NCBI GenBank assembly: GCA_036346205.1
Contig: JARFJB010001980.1
Coordinates: 721,100 to 785,099 of the forward strand
Origin: Vesta saturnalis
Lineage: Eukaryota > Arthropoda > Insecta > Coleoptera > Lampyridae
Direction: 5' to 3'
Length of the DNA stretch: 64,000 nt
Both the position numbers and the translations under genes were made by a program. The notes under the pieces were generated by a model that was given only the letters and a program-made list of their open reading frames with translations, searched no databases and was not told where the DNA came from. Shown one piece after another: positions 35,196-46,882 of the stretch (its first letter is position 1; every line of letters begins with the position of its first letter).

Positions 35196-35196
35196 A

Positions 35197-35640
35197 TTTC
35201 GATAGCGCCGTGTGTATGGAAAATCTAAATACGGATATTACAGAAACAACAAAAGCCAATATTGAACGGATTCCAGTACCGTCTCAAAAGGAAAAAGAAC
35301 ATTACTGTAACCTGGTTCTGTACGAAGGAGAACACAAAAATGTAGAGGCAGTTTAGTACCTGAAGAAGAAATGCATCGTGAACCCTTAGAAGACAGTCAG
35401 GGAAGACGGTGGTTTTACGGCAATGCTCGAAATTCATGAGAAAGGAGTAAACGGTTTATGCGATACAGGCTCAGATCTTTCTACTGTGCTTCTGGCATTT
35501 TACACGGAATAATCAACTTTAAATAGAATACCGAACAACGCACGAAGCGTGATACAAAACCCTGGAACTGCTTAGGACGTTTATTTTCCCGAAGACATAT
35601 TAAAGATGGGAGATGGGCCATCCTTCCTTTTCGTCGATGT
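35197..35640 (+). pseudogene. Retroelement remnant with aspartic protease motif
   Basis: A frame ending at 35356 reads TTKANIERIPVPSQKEKEHY. After a stop a second frame gives FTAMLEIHEKGVNGLCDTGSD with the protease active-site triad DTGS at about 35461-35475, then a region ending VDVTEEQSLFLQV. The order 'V.AL.DTGSD' is that of LTR-retrotransposon proteases. RT and integrase are not found downstream, so only a fragment remains. Confidence 0.55.
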
Positions 35641-35671
35641 TACGGAAGAACAGTCCTTATTTTTGCAAGTC

Positions 35672-35795
35672 AAAATGGTAAAGAGGCATTATCAAAAGGA
35701 CAGACTTTATTATGGATAGAACATTTAAAAGTTAAAATAGTAAAGTGGTATTATCAAAAGGACATATTTTTATTATGGATAGAACATATAAAAGC
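35672..35795. repeat. 62-bp tandem duplication
   Basis: Two adjacent units (35672-35733 and 35734-35795) share AAAAT(G/A)GTAAAG.GG.ATTATC, AAAAGGACA and TTATTATGGATAGAACAT. Confidence 0.85.
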
Positions 35796-35799
35796 TGGA

Positions 35800-36764
35800 G
35801 TAAGCAATTTTACAAGTCATGTGCGCCTTGGGAATACTTTTGGGAAAAACAACACAATTCCAGTTGCTTCCAAATAAAACACAGGATACATTATAACGTG
35901 TTAAATTAATATTCTTTAACAATTTATTATGCTGTTGATAGGCATCACACCTTACGTTGGGTACGTTTCGAGAAATGTGACAACATTGCACAAAATTTAA
36001 GTGAGATTTACGTAGTCCGTTTAAAACTTAGATAAAGGACAAAATTATTTTTGGTTTAAAAGGTAAAAAGGTATCAGGTGACATTTCCTTTGGTCTTCTA
36101 AAAGAACGTCATTTTGACGAACACGCGTCGTAAAAAACGTATTTTGAAAAAAATTTCTTTTTGTTACTTTAACGAAATTTATTTGATAAAGTTACATGCA
36201 GCTTGGCCCTGGTTTTACAATCTCAAAATTCTGTTAAAATTATACTGAATAATTTAGTTTTCGTTTTATTATGGTATAAAAGTTTCTTAACCAATATCTG
36301 CTCTCTCGTCTTGTGAGTAACAATTGCCTTATTACACCTTTCATGTAATTTTCAAGTAAACCTCTTCCTACATTTTACATTCCGTACCTAAAACACTTGA
36401 TTCTATACGTTTTTATCTGGATTTGGTTTTTATTCTTTCTCTGATTCTTGAGGATAGTACGGTAATAGGTCGATCACCTGAACATGTTATGCTCCCGGCA
36501 CCAGTGGCCATGAACGAAGAGCTAATAGTTCTTCATAACTATTCAATATTAAAAGTTGGTGTCCAACAGCCTGCCCAAAGATAACTCAAGTGGAAATTCC
36601 ACAATAGGCTCGGTCTCTCACTAAAAAAACACAGGTTTAGGTCAAACCAGATACCTGGGTACTTCTATATTCATACAATTTACTGGTGAGTTTTTTATTT
36701 TGATTAATTCATCACGGGGTCCTAGATATATACAATCGTTTGTGATAAATCTTTAACTACTTTA
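35800..36764. other. Stretch without recognised genes
   Basis: The only frame of note is a 72-codon one at 35773-35991 (minus), with no signature. It ends at the Polinton target duplication. Confidence 0.4.
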
Positions 36765-36770
36765 AACGTG

Positions 36771-37352
36771 AGTAGAAGACAGACACTTGTCGCCGACATC
36801 TTGGATTTTGACGTCACAAGCCCGCCCACGTGGGAGACCGCATTTTCCACCATTTTTCATCCCTAATTATTTTTTATTAGCTTACGTGTAGGACGTATTT
36901 TTTCACCCCTATTTTTTACACACCCCCGTGTGAGACCGTATTTTCTACCCTTTCTCTTCGGAGGCCCTTTTCAACCCTAATTATTTTTACTCGCTCACGT
37001 ATAGGACGCGTATTTTCACGCCTATTTTTTTTACACGCCCACGTGTAGGACGTGTTTTTTCACCCCTATTTTATGACAGCTCACGTATAGGACGCGTATT
37101 TTCTACCCTATGGTTTCTTTTCGAGGGTCAACCCTAATTAGAGCCTTTTTGTACTTGCTCACGTGAGGGGCAGATGTAGGCCTTGGGCTAGGTCTTGGGT
37201 CTGGGGGCTGGAGCTGGTCTTGGGATAAGTCTTAGGGTTTGGTCTTGGGGCTGGACTTGGAGTTGGTCTTAGTGTTATTTTTGATGGTCATCTAATTAAG
37301 GTTCTTCTCGCTATATTAAGAGCAGTGCCCCTGGAGATTAGGCAATTGCACA
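36771..37352. repeat. Polinton left terminal inverted repeat
   Basis: This is the reverse complement of 57730-58365 with about 95% agreement by eye. It contains repeated 'ACACGT..GTGTAAAAAATAGGGGTGAAAA'-type modules with CACGTG cores, and an inner GC-rich run of short CCAAGACCAGCTCCAG-like units that differs in copy number between the two ends. Confidence 0.9.
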
Positions 37353-38453
37353 CGAATACAATGTTGGAAATTGCATAATTACCCTAATAAGATATTATTA
37401 AAATTATCGATCCTATTGTTTTAAAAATGGTCAAATGCTACTGGATGATCTTTTACCTATACGAGAAAACGTAGTATTTCGAATAGGGAGGTTTTTGTAA
37501 GATAGCAGTTGTGTTAAGCATTGATCTTGCGCGGGGGAATTTGAATTACAGTAAAATTTAATTATGGAACTTTTTTATTGTAAATGTCATAATTAAAAAA
37601 TCAGTGAGTTATAGAAAAAATTACTGACATTCGGGTCTAATGAAAAATTTTTTTTTATTAAGTTAATTAATTACATAACAGTTATTAAAATATTGTCTTC
37701 TAAAACAAATATTAAAAACTGATTGTTTTACCTGCATTAAAATATGTTTAATATCCATCCGACCGTTAAAATGTTGTACGCCATAATATTTTTTTAAAGA
37801 AACTTGTTACGTATAGCTTAGATGTGTTTTATAACTGTAATTAAAATTCTGTAAATAAATAAAGGCTTAACAGCACACTTACCAACTCTACTTGAAGAAC
37901 GTTTTTGAGGCACTGCTTCACGAGTGATAAGTCACTGCTTTGTGTTGCTTGTCTAATCAAACTAAAAAACAACTTTCTACGTTGATGTAAATTAATTTTT
38001 AGAGTGTAAATATACAAACAACCTTATTATCTTTATCATAGTTACTGAAACTCGTATTTACCTTTCTCTTAAAAATGATTAATAACAAATCGGTTTGAAA
38101 AATATTCATATTGTACATACGGACAGACAAATTGTTTTTATAAAAAAAAACATATTAAGAATTTGGAATGTAATAATTACGCGTTTTACATTCCACAACA
38201 ATATGTAGTAAGAAATTACTGTTTATGTTTACTTTTAGCTAATTACCGTGTAATTATATAACTCTGTTAAATTAAATAGTCTAAAAAATTGATTACCAAT
38301 GGTTAACATAATTTCTTTTAAAAAAACACTAAATCATAAATTTTATAACACGATTTTTAAAAACACACATGCTAAATTAAAAAAGAAAGAAAAAACAGTA
38401 GGTATCACGCCATTCTTAATTAAAAAAGTATGGTACTAAAAAAATCTCTTTTA
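37353..38453. other. Polinton interior without recognised genes
   Basis: AT-rich and without frames between the left TIR and the protease stop. In a standard element extra genes such as polB could lie here. No polymerase motif (YxDTDS, SLYPS, KxY) was seen. Confidence 0.5.
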
Positions 38454-38913
38454 TCAGAATAGAATGGTTGGGTAACAGGCGTTAAACAATAATCTGATTA
38501 TCTCGTCATTTACAATTAAACATGTACTAAAATAGTTTTTTACAAAATCAAACATAGGTAAATTATGTAATCTAAAATATAGAAACATTAAGGTATAAAG
38601 TCCACACACATCCGAATGGTAGTCTTGCAATATTGTTTTATTGTATACGAAGCATCTGGAATTCTTCTCTAGGAAAGGTAAATGATATCCTTGCGGTGCT
38701 CGTCCAAAGGAATCAAAATACTCTCCGTTACCGTTCTCGTCAATGTAGATAGCGGTCCAATGCTGACCGGGTTGCGGGATCCGTGTTTACGATAGTTGCA
38801 CACGGTCGAAGTGCGTGCCTCGGTAGTTGATTAGAAGCACATATAAGCCGATACACATTCTTCTTGTGGCTGAGGATCGATTTCAGGCATTTCAACACTT
38901 GTACCGCATACAT
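38454..38913 (-). pseudogene. Polinton adenovirus-type cysteine protease (PRO), frameshifted
   Basis: The chosen start gives MYAVQVLKCLKSILSHKKN, followed by VYRLICASNQLP and CATIVNTDPATR. A one-base shift near 38768 leads into PGQHWTAIYIDENGNGEYFD with the catalytic His, then SFGRAPQGYHLPFLEKNSR and DYHSDVCGLYTLMFLYF with the catalytic Cys. The family cleaves capsid precursors during virion maturation. The length of about 153 codons is slightly short for the family. The ORF overlaps the end of the upstream gene, as is common in this element. The frameshift should destroy activity. Confidence 0.85.
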
Positions 38914-39285
38914 CTTTGGAATTGGTATGCGTCCAGTCTTGCAGTAGTAAGGCGTTTTCCAGTGCACACATAGGCTAAATGATGTTATGGTTTAAACAGC
39001 TATATGCTTTTGCTTCCTTTTTCAACTGTTTAATCGACGGGCAACCATCTCCTCCAGGTTTACTATTAGTTTAAGAAACCTTAAAAACTGTTGTTTTCAC
39101 GGCCCTTGACGTGAATTTTGTTAAATGGGCGCAACACTCTCATCAACTCCTCACGGAAATTGTTGTAATGTACATGACCCCACCACCATTTCAGCCCATG
39201 ATAATTATCCTCCTTAAATTTTATCTGTCGTGACATGGATCCTGATATAAAGTAGCCTCGAGTTGGTTTTATTAGCATCAACGAT
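38860..39285 (-). pseudogene. Polinton 'VKG' protein, C-terminal part (split gene)
   Basis: From the LTR junction the frame reads TRGYFISGSMSRQIKFK, then NYHGLKWWWGHVHYNNFREE and NKIHVKGRENNSF. After frame changes come IVNLEEMVARRLNS and MCALENALLLQDWTHTNSK, ending at EECVSAYMCF. The motif order 'HGL.W..G...Y', 'VKG', 'VNLE', 'CAL.N' is one I recall from abundant unnamed arthropod proteins, and I know no function. The other part of the gene is at 52254-52345. The same 4 bases (CGAT) border the LTR at both breakpoints, and the frame would be continuous without it. Confidence 0.7.
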
Positions 39286-39421
39286 TGTAGCAACCCTTTT
39301 TCGTGTTGTACTAAATTATACTTTAATTTTAGATATTTTATTCATTTAGTAGTAAATATAAGAAAAAGTTTTTAAGTTTTGCATTATAGGATTGAGGTAG
39401 GCTATCTTAATTTGCATATCT
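39286..39421 (+). repeat. Solo LTR (LTR-A), left part
   Basis: The LTR starts TGTAGCAACCC, is preceded by the duplication CGAT (39282-39285) and is broken after 136 bases by the Gypsy insertion. It is homologous to the start of the inverted LTR at 48800-49301. Confidence 0.8.
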
Positions 39422-40670
39422 TGTAACAACCTTTTTTTTGTGGTTGTATTAAAAAGTACATTAATTTAAGGATCGTTCATCTATTTGGCATAATATTAGA
39501 AAAGTTTTTAATTATTAATATGTAGAATTGAGAATGGCAATTTAATTGGCATTTCCTAGAACAAATCTTTTGGGTGTAATATTACATAAATAGTTTTAGT
39601 TCCCTTTCTTAAAAAAAATGGATTTATATTATTGTATTCGCGCAAGCGTGAAGATTTTTCAGGGGAATACACTTGAGTTATTCTGAAAGCTTTTTTGTAA
39701 TTCACTTGATGCTGAATGTTAACAGCAATAAGCATGATTTTTACTTTATTTTTAATATTTTGGTGCCATCAGAATTTTGGTGGTAAGTTATTTTTTTCTC
39801 ATTATATTTAAAACTAAAGCCTTTGCTTTTTTTAGGCACTTTTATTTTTTAAGTACGCACCTTTTTAATCACTTAATTTGTATACTTAATAATCTTTAAT
39901 GGCACGTATAAGTCAATATTTTACTGTACTATTATTTTAAATGGCAAGTTTTACTTGAGTTACCTTTACAACGCAAGTTCTACATAGTTTTACAAATAAA
40001 TTTGGCGAATTAAACTTCAAGGAAATTCCATATTTTAAGGATATCTAAGCAAGACATTGACCTCACCATATTAACTATTCTGCTTCATAGTACCTGTAAC
40101 AGTGTATGTACAGAACCGTTAAAGGTAAAGTTTTTTTATAATTTAGTTTATGACTTCTGAATTTTTTTTCGTTTTCAAACATATATTAAATAAACTTATG
40201 TATAACTTGTTATTTTATTTTCATTTGTGTTAATTTGTTTATAGTATTCAATAACTAGGTTTTGTTGTTCCTAGATAGATATATAAAAAAAAAGAAAGAC
40301 AACATGGCGCTCGAGAATTTATTATTTTTTTCATAATTTTTTGATAACATTTTTGGAATTAAGTGAAAATAATCAAGCAGAAAAGAAACAACTAGCATTT
40401 CAGGTAGGTTAATTAAACTCTAAATTAGAACCCACCCTTATATTCATCTACCGATGGGCCGACGGCAGTAGAGATTATTAAAAGGTAATTTTTTATATTA
40501 ATTAAATTATTTGATCAATTACGAATGGTATATTACATCATCGCTTTTTTATTTAATGTTATAAGTTGGCCCAGTTTTAGTGTTTATACACTTGGAGCCG
40601 CTATTAATATTACAATTTGACGCCTTTTAATAATTGTTGTTATACTTTGGCTTAAGTTAAGGTTATACTT
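39422..40670 (+). repeat. Gypsy 5' LTR
   Basis: It starts TGTAACAACCTTTTTTTTG and ends just before the primer binding site. It is nearly identical to 44629-45921 apart from small indels, mainly in a TTTTTAAGTACTTA-type repeat and in a 25-bp repeat (TTATACTTTGGCTTAAGTTAA) at the end. Confidence 0.93.
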
Positions 40671-40689
40671 TGGCGCCCGAGCAGGGACC
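40671..40689 (+). promoter_or_regulatory. Primer binding site, tRNA-Lys-like
   Basis: TGGCGCCCGAGCAGGGACC directly follows the LTR. It differs at about one base from the sequence complementary to the 3' end of lysine tRNA used by many retroelements. Confidence 0.8.
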
Positions 40690-41109
40690 TTGATTCTTAT
40701 TACATTCAGATTTATTATTTGAAATTTATTGTTTGAAATTTATTGCTTATTTGATGTTTTCTTTACATTTGTGTATAATATTACTGTGGGGCCAGAAAAA
40801 GGGATATGCTGTTGCTTCTAATGCTAGTTATTTTCACTTTGTTTATTTTGATTATAGAGTTGACCGAGATTTAAGGAGTGTTACGATTTAGGTTACGCTT
40901 GGTATTTTTATGTGTTTAGGCTTAATGAAATTTATTGAGTGTGTTATATAATATATATAATATTTTTACGATGTCAAATTTTAATTATTTAGTTGATGTT
41001 TTATACATTGATGAGTTATATTAGTGGAATTAAAATTTAAAAGGATTAATCCAAATTGCTTTGATTACATTTTATGTAATTGGAATTATTAAAAAAAATG
41101 CAGTTAATA

Positions 41110-43203
41110 TTTAATTATGATACATTACAACGATTTATGGATTCCATTTTAGGACATGATTTATCTCATTCAGTTTTTGTTTATTTAGACGATATTATTA
41201 TTTTTTCAAGTACTTTTAAGGGCTTACTGATGCCAATTTAAATATTAATTTAGATAAATGTGAATTTTGTAAACCTCGTTTATCATATTTAGGCTTTGTT
41301 ATTGATAAGAATGGTCTTCACACCGATCCTTCAAAGGTGGAAGCTATTACTCAATTTCCTCAACCACATACTTTTACAGAAGTTAAACGTTTTATTGGAA
41401 CGTGTTCTTGGTATAGACGTTTCATTCATGATTTTTTCACAATTTTAGCTCCGATTAATAATTTATTGAAAGGTAAGAAGAAATCTCAGAAAGTTTTATG
41501 GAATGACGAAGCGAATGATTCATTTTTAAAAATTAAATCTTTATTAGTTAATGCTCCTATTTTAGCGAGCCCTGATTTTTCTAAAACATTTTATTTACAA
41601 TGTGATGCATCTAATTGCGGAGTTGGATGTGTATTAACACAAGGAGCAGGAGAGGAGGAAGTTGTTATTGCCTATGGTTCTCGTACTTTAAACAAAGCTG
41701 AGCAAAATTATTCAATTACAGAACGTGAGTTACTTGTAGTTATTTTTGGTATTCAACAAAAGTTTAGACCTTATATTGAAGGTACCCATTTAAAGTTATT
41801 ACTGATCATCATTCATTGATTTGGCTCAATAATTTAACAGATCCTTCTGGTAGATTAGCCAGATGGAGTGATTTTGAAGTTATTCATCGTAAAGGTAAAT
41901 TAAATGTAGTTCCTGATGCACTTTCTAGAGCACCTTTGGAAGTTAGTTCTTTAGAATTTTCTGTTATCGATTTAGACGATTGGTATAAGAAAATGTTAGC
42001 CAACGTTTCTAAAAATCCTGAATTATTTCCTGATTGGAGAGTTGACAATGATAAACTCTACAAATTTATTTCTAATGATTTAAACATCGAATCGAATTTA
42101 GTGGAATGGAAATTAGTTGTTCCGAAATCTTTAAGGAAAGATATTTTACGAAAATTTCATGATGATCCTACATCATCACATTTTGGTTGTTTTAAAACTT
42201 TTTCAAAAATTAAAGAATTTTATTACTGGCCAAAAATGAAGTCATCTATTTCGAAATATATTAGGAATTGCAACGTTTGTAACCGAAGCAAGTCTTCACA
42301 ATTTAATCATTATGGTTTTATGGGTAAAGAGAAAAATGTTTCTTATCCTTTTCAATGTATTTCTATTGATTTAGTGGGTCCTTTTCCTAGATCGAAGAGT
42401 GGAAACACATTTTTATTAGTTATTTGTGATTGGTTTACTAAATTTACTTTGATTCACCCTATGCGCAGTGCTACTGCTAAAAGTATTTGTCAATATATTG
42501 AGAATTATGTATTTCTAGTTTACGGTGTTCCTCAAATTTGTATGGTGGACAATGGTCCTCAATTTAAAAGTTCACAATTAAAAATTTAATGAGTTCTTAC
42601 AGAGTTCAATCCGTTTGGTTTAATGCAAGTTATCATACACAAGTAAATTTTGTTGAGAGAGTTAATAAAGTAGTAGGTACTGCAATCAGATCTTATATTC
42701 AAGATGATCACAAGGATTGGGATGTTGAAATTCACAAAATTGCGCATGCTATTTGTAACGCTGTTCATGAGTCTACGAAATTTTCACCTTCCTTTTTGGC
42801 GTTTGGTCGGACAGTTCCTATTTCTGGAGATTTTTATGGTCGACTAAAGGATTTCAAAGAGGATGATTTACTTATTACTAACCGTGAACAATTAGTTCAA
42901 GATTTAAATGAACTTTCACCTATTTTTAAACGTGTTAAACAAAATTTACATGCAGCTTACGAAAGAAATTCAAAATCTTACAATTTGCGACGTCGTCCGT
43001 TGAAATTAAACGTTGGCGATTTGGTTTGGAAAAAGAATTTTACTTTATCTGATGCGACTAAAAATTATAGTCAAAAGTTAGCTCCAAAATTTATTGAAGC
43101 AAAAGTTATTGAGGTGGTAGGTCCAACTACGTACCGATTGGCCACCCCTATTGATAATAAACCCTTAGGTGTTGTTCATGTTAAGGATTTAAAACCTCAT
43201 TAG
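41110..43203 (+). pseudogene. Gypsy pol remnant: RT end, RNase H, integrase
   Basis: The RT is preserved only from about LQRFMDSILGHDL onward, with the catalytic VYLDDIIIFSS at about 41178-41210. A frame break is followed by PSKVEAITQFPQPHTFTEV. RNase H follows with LQCDASNCGVGCVL (41593-41640) and ends, after a one-base shift at about 41815, in SLIWLNNLTDPSGRL. The integrase zinc finger (SHFGCFKTFSK...CNVCNRSK) leads to the catalytic Asp residues in SIDLVGPFPRS and MVDNGPQFKSS, and after another one-base shift at 42585 to Glu in VNFVERVNKVVG. The C-terminus has a GPTTYRLATP/VHVKDLKPH tail. Three frame breaks and the loss of gag-PR-RT make it defective. Confidence 0.93.
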
Positions 43204-44615
43204 TTCTTATTTTTTAGTATTCTTTATAATTATTTTTCGATTTTAGTATTTTTACATTCTGGTTTTCTTATTTATATTTTTTAATTATTTTGATAATTTT
43301 TCAAAATAATTTTATTTTGTGCTTATTTCGCACATTATTTTATTTTATATTGTTGTGGCTTTGCAAACCACTTATTATTTTTTTTACATTTGTTAGCATG
43401 ATTTTTGCTACATTTGTTTAGCACGATGGTTGATATTTAGATCCCATTGTGCGACTGAATTGCCGACTTTGTGGGACATTAGTTCTCAGGCAGATTATCT
43501 TCCTTTATTGGATTTACAATTTGCTATTGTTACAATAGTAAAATTGAAGATAACTATTTTGAGTTTACCTCTGATCGTTAATTTGACGTGTAAAACTCAT
43601 AACCATGGATAAGAAAACTAGTAATGCTTCTATACATTTTTATTTTTTGATTGATTTAGTTATTTTGTTTTTTCTGATTTGTTTAGTGTTACTATTCTTG
43701 GACGGTGCTTGAGGACTTCGGTTCGCCTCGTGTCAACCTCGAGTAGTTCACTTCCTGATTATGACGTTTTGGTAGTTTTAGGAGGGGGTTGTTGTGTTCG
43801 TAAGAGTGCATCATCTTTCTCTTTGCTATCTCACCTAGATTTTGATTTATTTATAAAATGTGCGTGTTAGTTAGGGTATGTTGAGCCTTGGACGATGACT
43901 GTGGAACAACATGAAACCTGAATCTCGTGAAGGGTAGAGTGGCCTCTCTTATTCTCCACGACGAAGCATCCTGAGCTAATTTGCCAAGGAGATAGTCGTA
44001 TCTTGGTTTACCGATTTTGACTCACTTATCGAACGTGACTGTGGCAGTTGTGTTAAGTACCTAGGAGGCTTGGCTTGAGACCACCGGTGTAGGGTAATTG
44101 AACCGCTCTCTCTCGACCTCAAGTCTCGCGATTATTTATTGTTAGTCCGAAAGGATTTTTTTTCTATTTTTATACTCTAGAGTAGAGTGGCGTTTAGCCT
44201 TGATTTTTTATAAAGTTGCATGATGACCGTTTCCGGGTTCTCTGCCCACTGTCACTTCAGGTCATGGTAGGTTACGGTTTCCGTTCGTGTTTTACCTTAG
44301 ATTCAAATTTTTTTACCGGATACTCATTTTGCTCTTCTGATGGTGGTTTGCTTCACTAACCCCACCAGTTAAAGTTTTTACTTTATTTAAGGTTTCGACT
44401 AGTGGCGTGTGCGGGTGGTAGCGCGTCATTAGCTTTTTTGGTGTTGCAAGGGGTCTTTCCTGACCAAGGTCACCACATTTTCCGTACTTCTTCGTACATT
44501 TTCTTGTTATTTTTTTAATATTGCTTATATTTTAATTAGCTTAACATTTTGTATTTTTTAAAATTTTAATAATTTCATTTATTAGCTTAGTGTTTGGAAT
44601 CTCCGAGTCCAAATT
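43204..44615. other. Gypsy 3' non-coding region
   Basis: 1.4 kb between the pol stop and the polypurine tract. No env-like frame (signal peptide, furin site or transmembrane segment) is seen. The part from 43870 to 44500 is GC-richer than its surroundings but not open. Confidence 0.6.
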
Positions 44616-44628
44616 TTAGAAGGGGGTG
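44616..44628 (+). promoter_or_regulatory. Polypurine tract
   Basis: AGAAGGGGGTG immediately precedes the TG of the 3' LTR, as expected for the plus-strand primer. Confidence 0.8.
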
Positions 44629-45921
44629 TGTAACAACCTTTTTTTTGTGGTTGTATTAAAAAGTACATTAATTTAAGGATCGTTCATCTATTTGGCATAA
44701 TATTAGAAAAGTTTTTAATTATTAATATGTAGAATTGAGAATGGCAATTTAATTGGCATTTCCTAGAACAAATCTTTTGGGTGTAATATTACATAAATAG
44801 TTTTAGTTCCCTTTCTTAAAAAATTGGATCTATATTATTGTATCCGCGCAAGCGTGAAGATTTTTAGGGGAATACACTTGAGTTATACTGAAAGCTTTTT
44901 TGTAATTCACTTAATGCTGAATGTTAACAGCAATAAGCATGATTTTTACTTAATTTTTTATATTTTGGTGCCATCAGAATTTTGGTGGTAAGTTATTTTT
45001 TTCTCATTATATTTAAAACTAAAGCCTTTGCCTTTTTTAGGCACCTTTTACTTTTTTTTTAAGTACTTTTTTTAAGTACTTATTTTTTAAGTACTTACTT
45101 TTTAAGTACGTACCTTTTTAATCACTTAATTTGTATACTTAATAATCTTTAATGGCACGTATAAGTCAATATTTTACTATACTATTATTTTAAATGGCAA
45201 GTTTTACTTGAGTTACCTTTACAAATAAATTTGGCGAATTAAACTTCAAAGAAATTCCATATTTTAAGGGTAACTAAGCAAGACATTGACCTCACCATAT
45301 GAACCAATCTGCTTCATAGTACCTGTAACAGTGTATGAACAGAACCCTTAAAAGGTAAAGTTTTTTTTATAATTTAGTTTATGACTTCTGAATTTTTTTT
45401 CGTTTTCAAACATATTAAATAAACTTACGTATAACTTGTTATTTTATTTTCATTTGTGTTAATTTGTTTATAGTATTCAATAACTAGGTTTTGTTGTTCC
45501 TAGATAGATATATAAAAAAAAGAAAGACAACATGGCGCTCGAGAATTTATTATTTTTTTCATAATTTTTTTGATAACATTTTTGGAATTAAGTGAAAATA
45601 ATCAAGCAGAAAAGAAGCAACTATCATTTCAGGTAGGTTAATTAAACTCTAAATTAGAACCCACCCTTATATTCATCTACCGATGAGCCGACGGCAGTAG
45701 CGATTATTTAAAGGCAATTTTTTATATTAATTAAATTATTTGATCAATTACGAATGGTATATTACATCATCGCTTTTCATTTAATGTTATAAGTTGGCCC
45801 AGTTTTAGTGTTTATACACTTGGAGCCGCTATTAATGTTAGAATTTGACGCCTTTTAATAATTGTTGTTATACTTTGGCTTAAGTTAAAGTTATACTTTG
45901 GCTTAAGTTAAGGTTATACTT
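44629..45921 (+). repeat. Gypsy 3' LTR
   Basis: Direct repeat of 39422-40670 with extra copies of the TTTAAGTACTT unit near 45050-45110 and a duplicated 25-bp terminal unit near 45870-45915. Confidence 0.93.
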
Positions 45922-46882
45922 TGTATTGACTTATACGTGCCATTAAAGTTTATTAAGTATACAAATTAAGTGATTAAAAAGGTGCGTACTTACAAAGTAA
46001 GTACTTATAAAATAAAAGTGCCTAAAAAAAAGCAAAGGCTTTAGTTTTAAATATAATGAGAAAAAAATAACTTACCACCAAAATTCTCATGGCACCAAAA
46101 TATAAAAAATTAAGTAACAATCATGCTTATTGCTGTTAGCATTCAGCATTAAGTGAATTACAAAAGCTTTCAGAATAACTCTGTATTCCCTAAAGATCTT
46201 CACGCTTGCGAATACAATAATATAAATCCAATTTTTAAGAAAGGGAACTAAAACTATTTATGTAATATTACACCCAAAAGATTTATTCTAGGAAATGCCA
46301 ATTAAATTGCCATTCTCAATTCTACATATTAATAATTAGAAACATTTCTAATATTATGCCAAATAGATGAACGATCCTTAAATTAATGTACTTTTAATAC
46401 AACCACAAAAAGGTTGTTACAATCTTAATGGTACATATCTTTTAAGTGAATATATTTCGTAAAAAATTATATTTCCCTTTCCTTAAAAATGGTATTCTGA
46501 TCATTTAAAGCCGCGCAACGCGTAATAACTTAATTCTTTTGCGCAAATGCTTGGGCACACCCCTGCATGATTTGTTCTGGGGGCCTCTATTTTTTTGGGC
46601 ACTTCCTGCAGAATGTTGTAGCGGAAAGCATTGTTTTGGGTTATCCCTAAAATTTTTGTAATAGTGCCATCAGTTTTGGTGGTAAGTTACCTTTTAATTC
46701 GTAATATTTAAAATTAAAACATCTGCTCTTTTGCAAGCACTATTTTACTATTATCACTACTATTATAGCTATTATTTTTTTTTATTTTAATCGAACTTAA
46801 TTTGCTTTACTTACTTACGCACGTTTTCTCTTCATTCTTATTGTATCAATTTGGATTACCATTTAAATTGGAATTTTTGATA
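45735..46882 (+). repeat. Duplicated segment, copy 1 (partner 50380-51542)
   Basis: It comprises the LTR tail, the inverted LTR head and the first 460 bases of the right part of LTR-A. The match to 50380-51542 runs through both junctions and stops at GAATTTTTGATA. Confidence 0.92.
45922..46421 (-). repeat. Inverted LTR 5' part attached to the Gypsy 3' LTR
   Basis: Reverse complement of roughly the first 500 bases of the LTR (39422-39925), joined without spacer to the LTR end. It ends GGTTGTTACA followed by ATCT. Confidence 0.92.

Larger units (their letters stand above)
39418..46425. mobile_element. Internally deleted Gypsy retrotransposon plus inverted half-LTR, ATCT duplication
   Basis: The insert runs 39422-46421 and is flanked by ATCT (39418-39421 and 46422-46425). 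The order is LTR (39422-40670), PBS, short leader, pol remnant, 1.4 kb non-coding, polypurine tract, LTR (44629-45921) and an inverted LTR 5' part (45922-46421). Gag, protease and most of RT are missing between about 40700 and 41110. Because the right boundary is the inverted LTR start (GGTTGTTACA), both outer ends are LTR 5' ends. Confidence 0.85.

Noticed and set aside
43679..43870. Short ORF in the Gypsy 3' region as a possible env remnant
   Set aside because: 63 codons, no signal peptide or transmembrane pattern of an envelope protein, no similarity seen.
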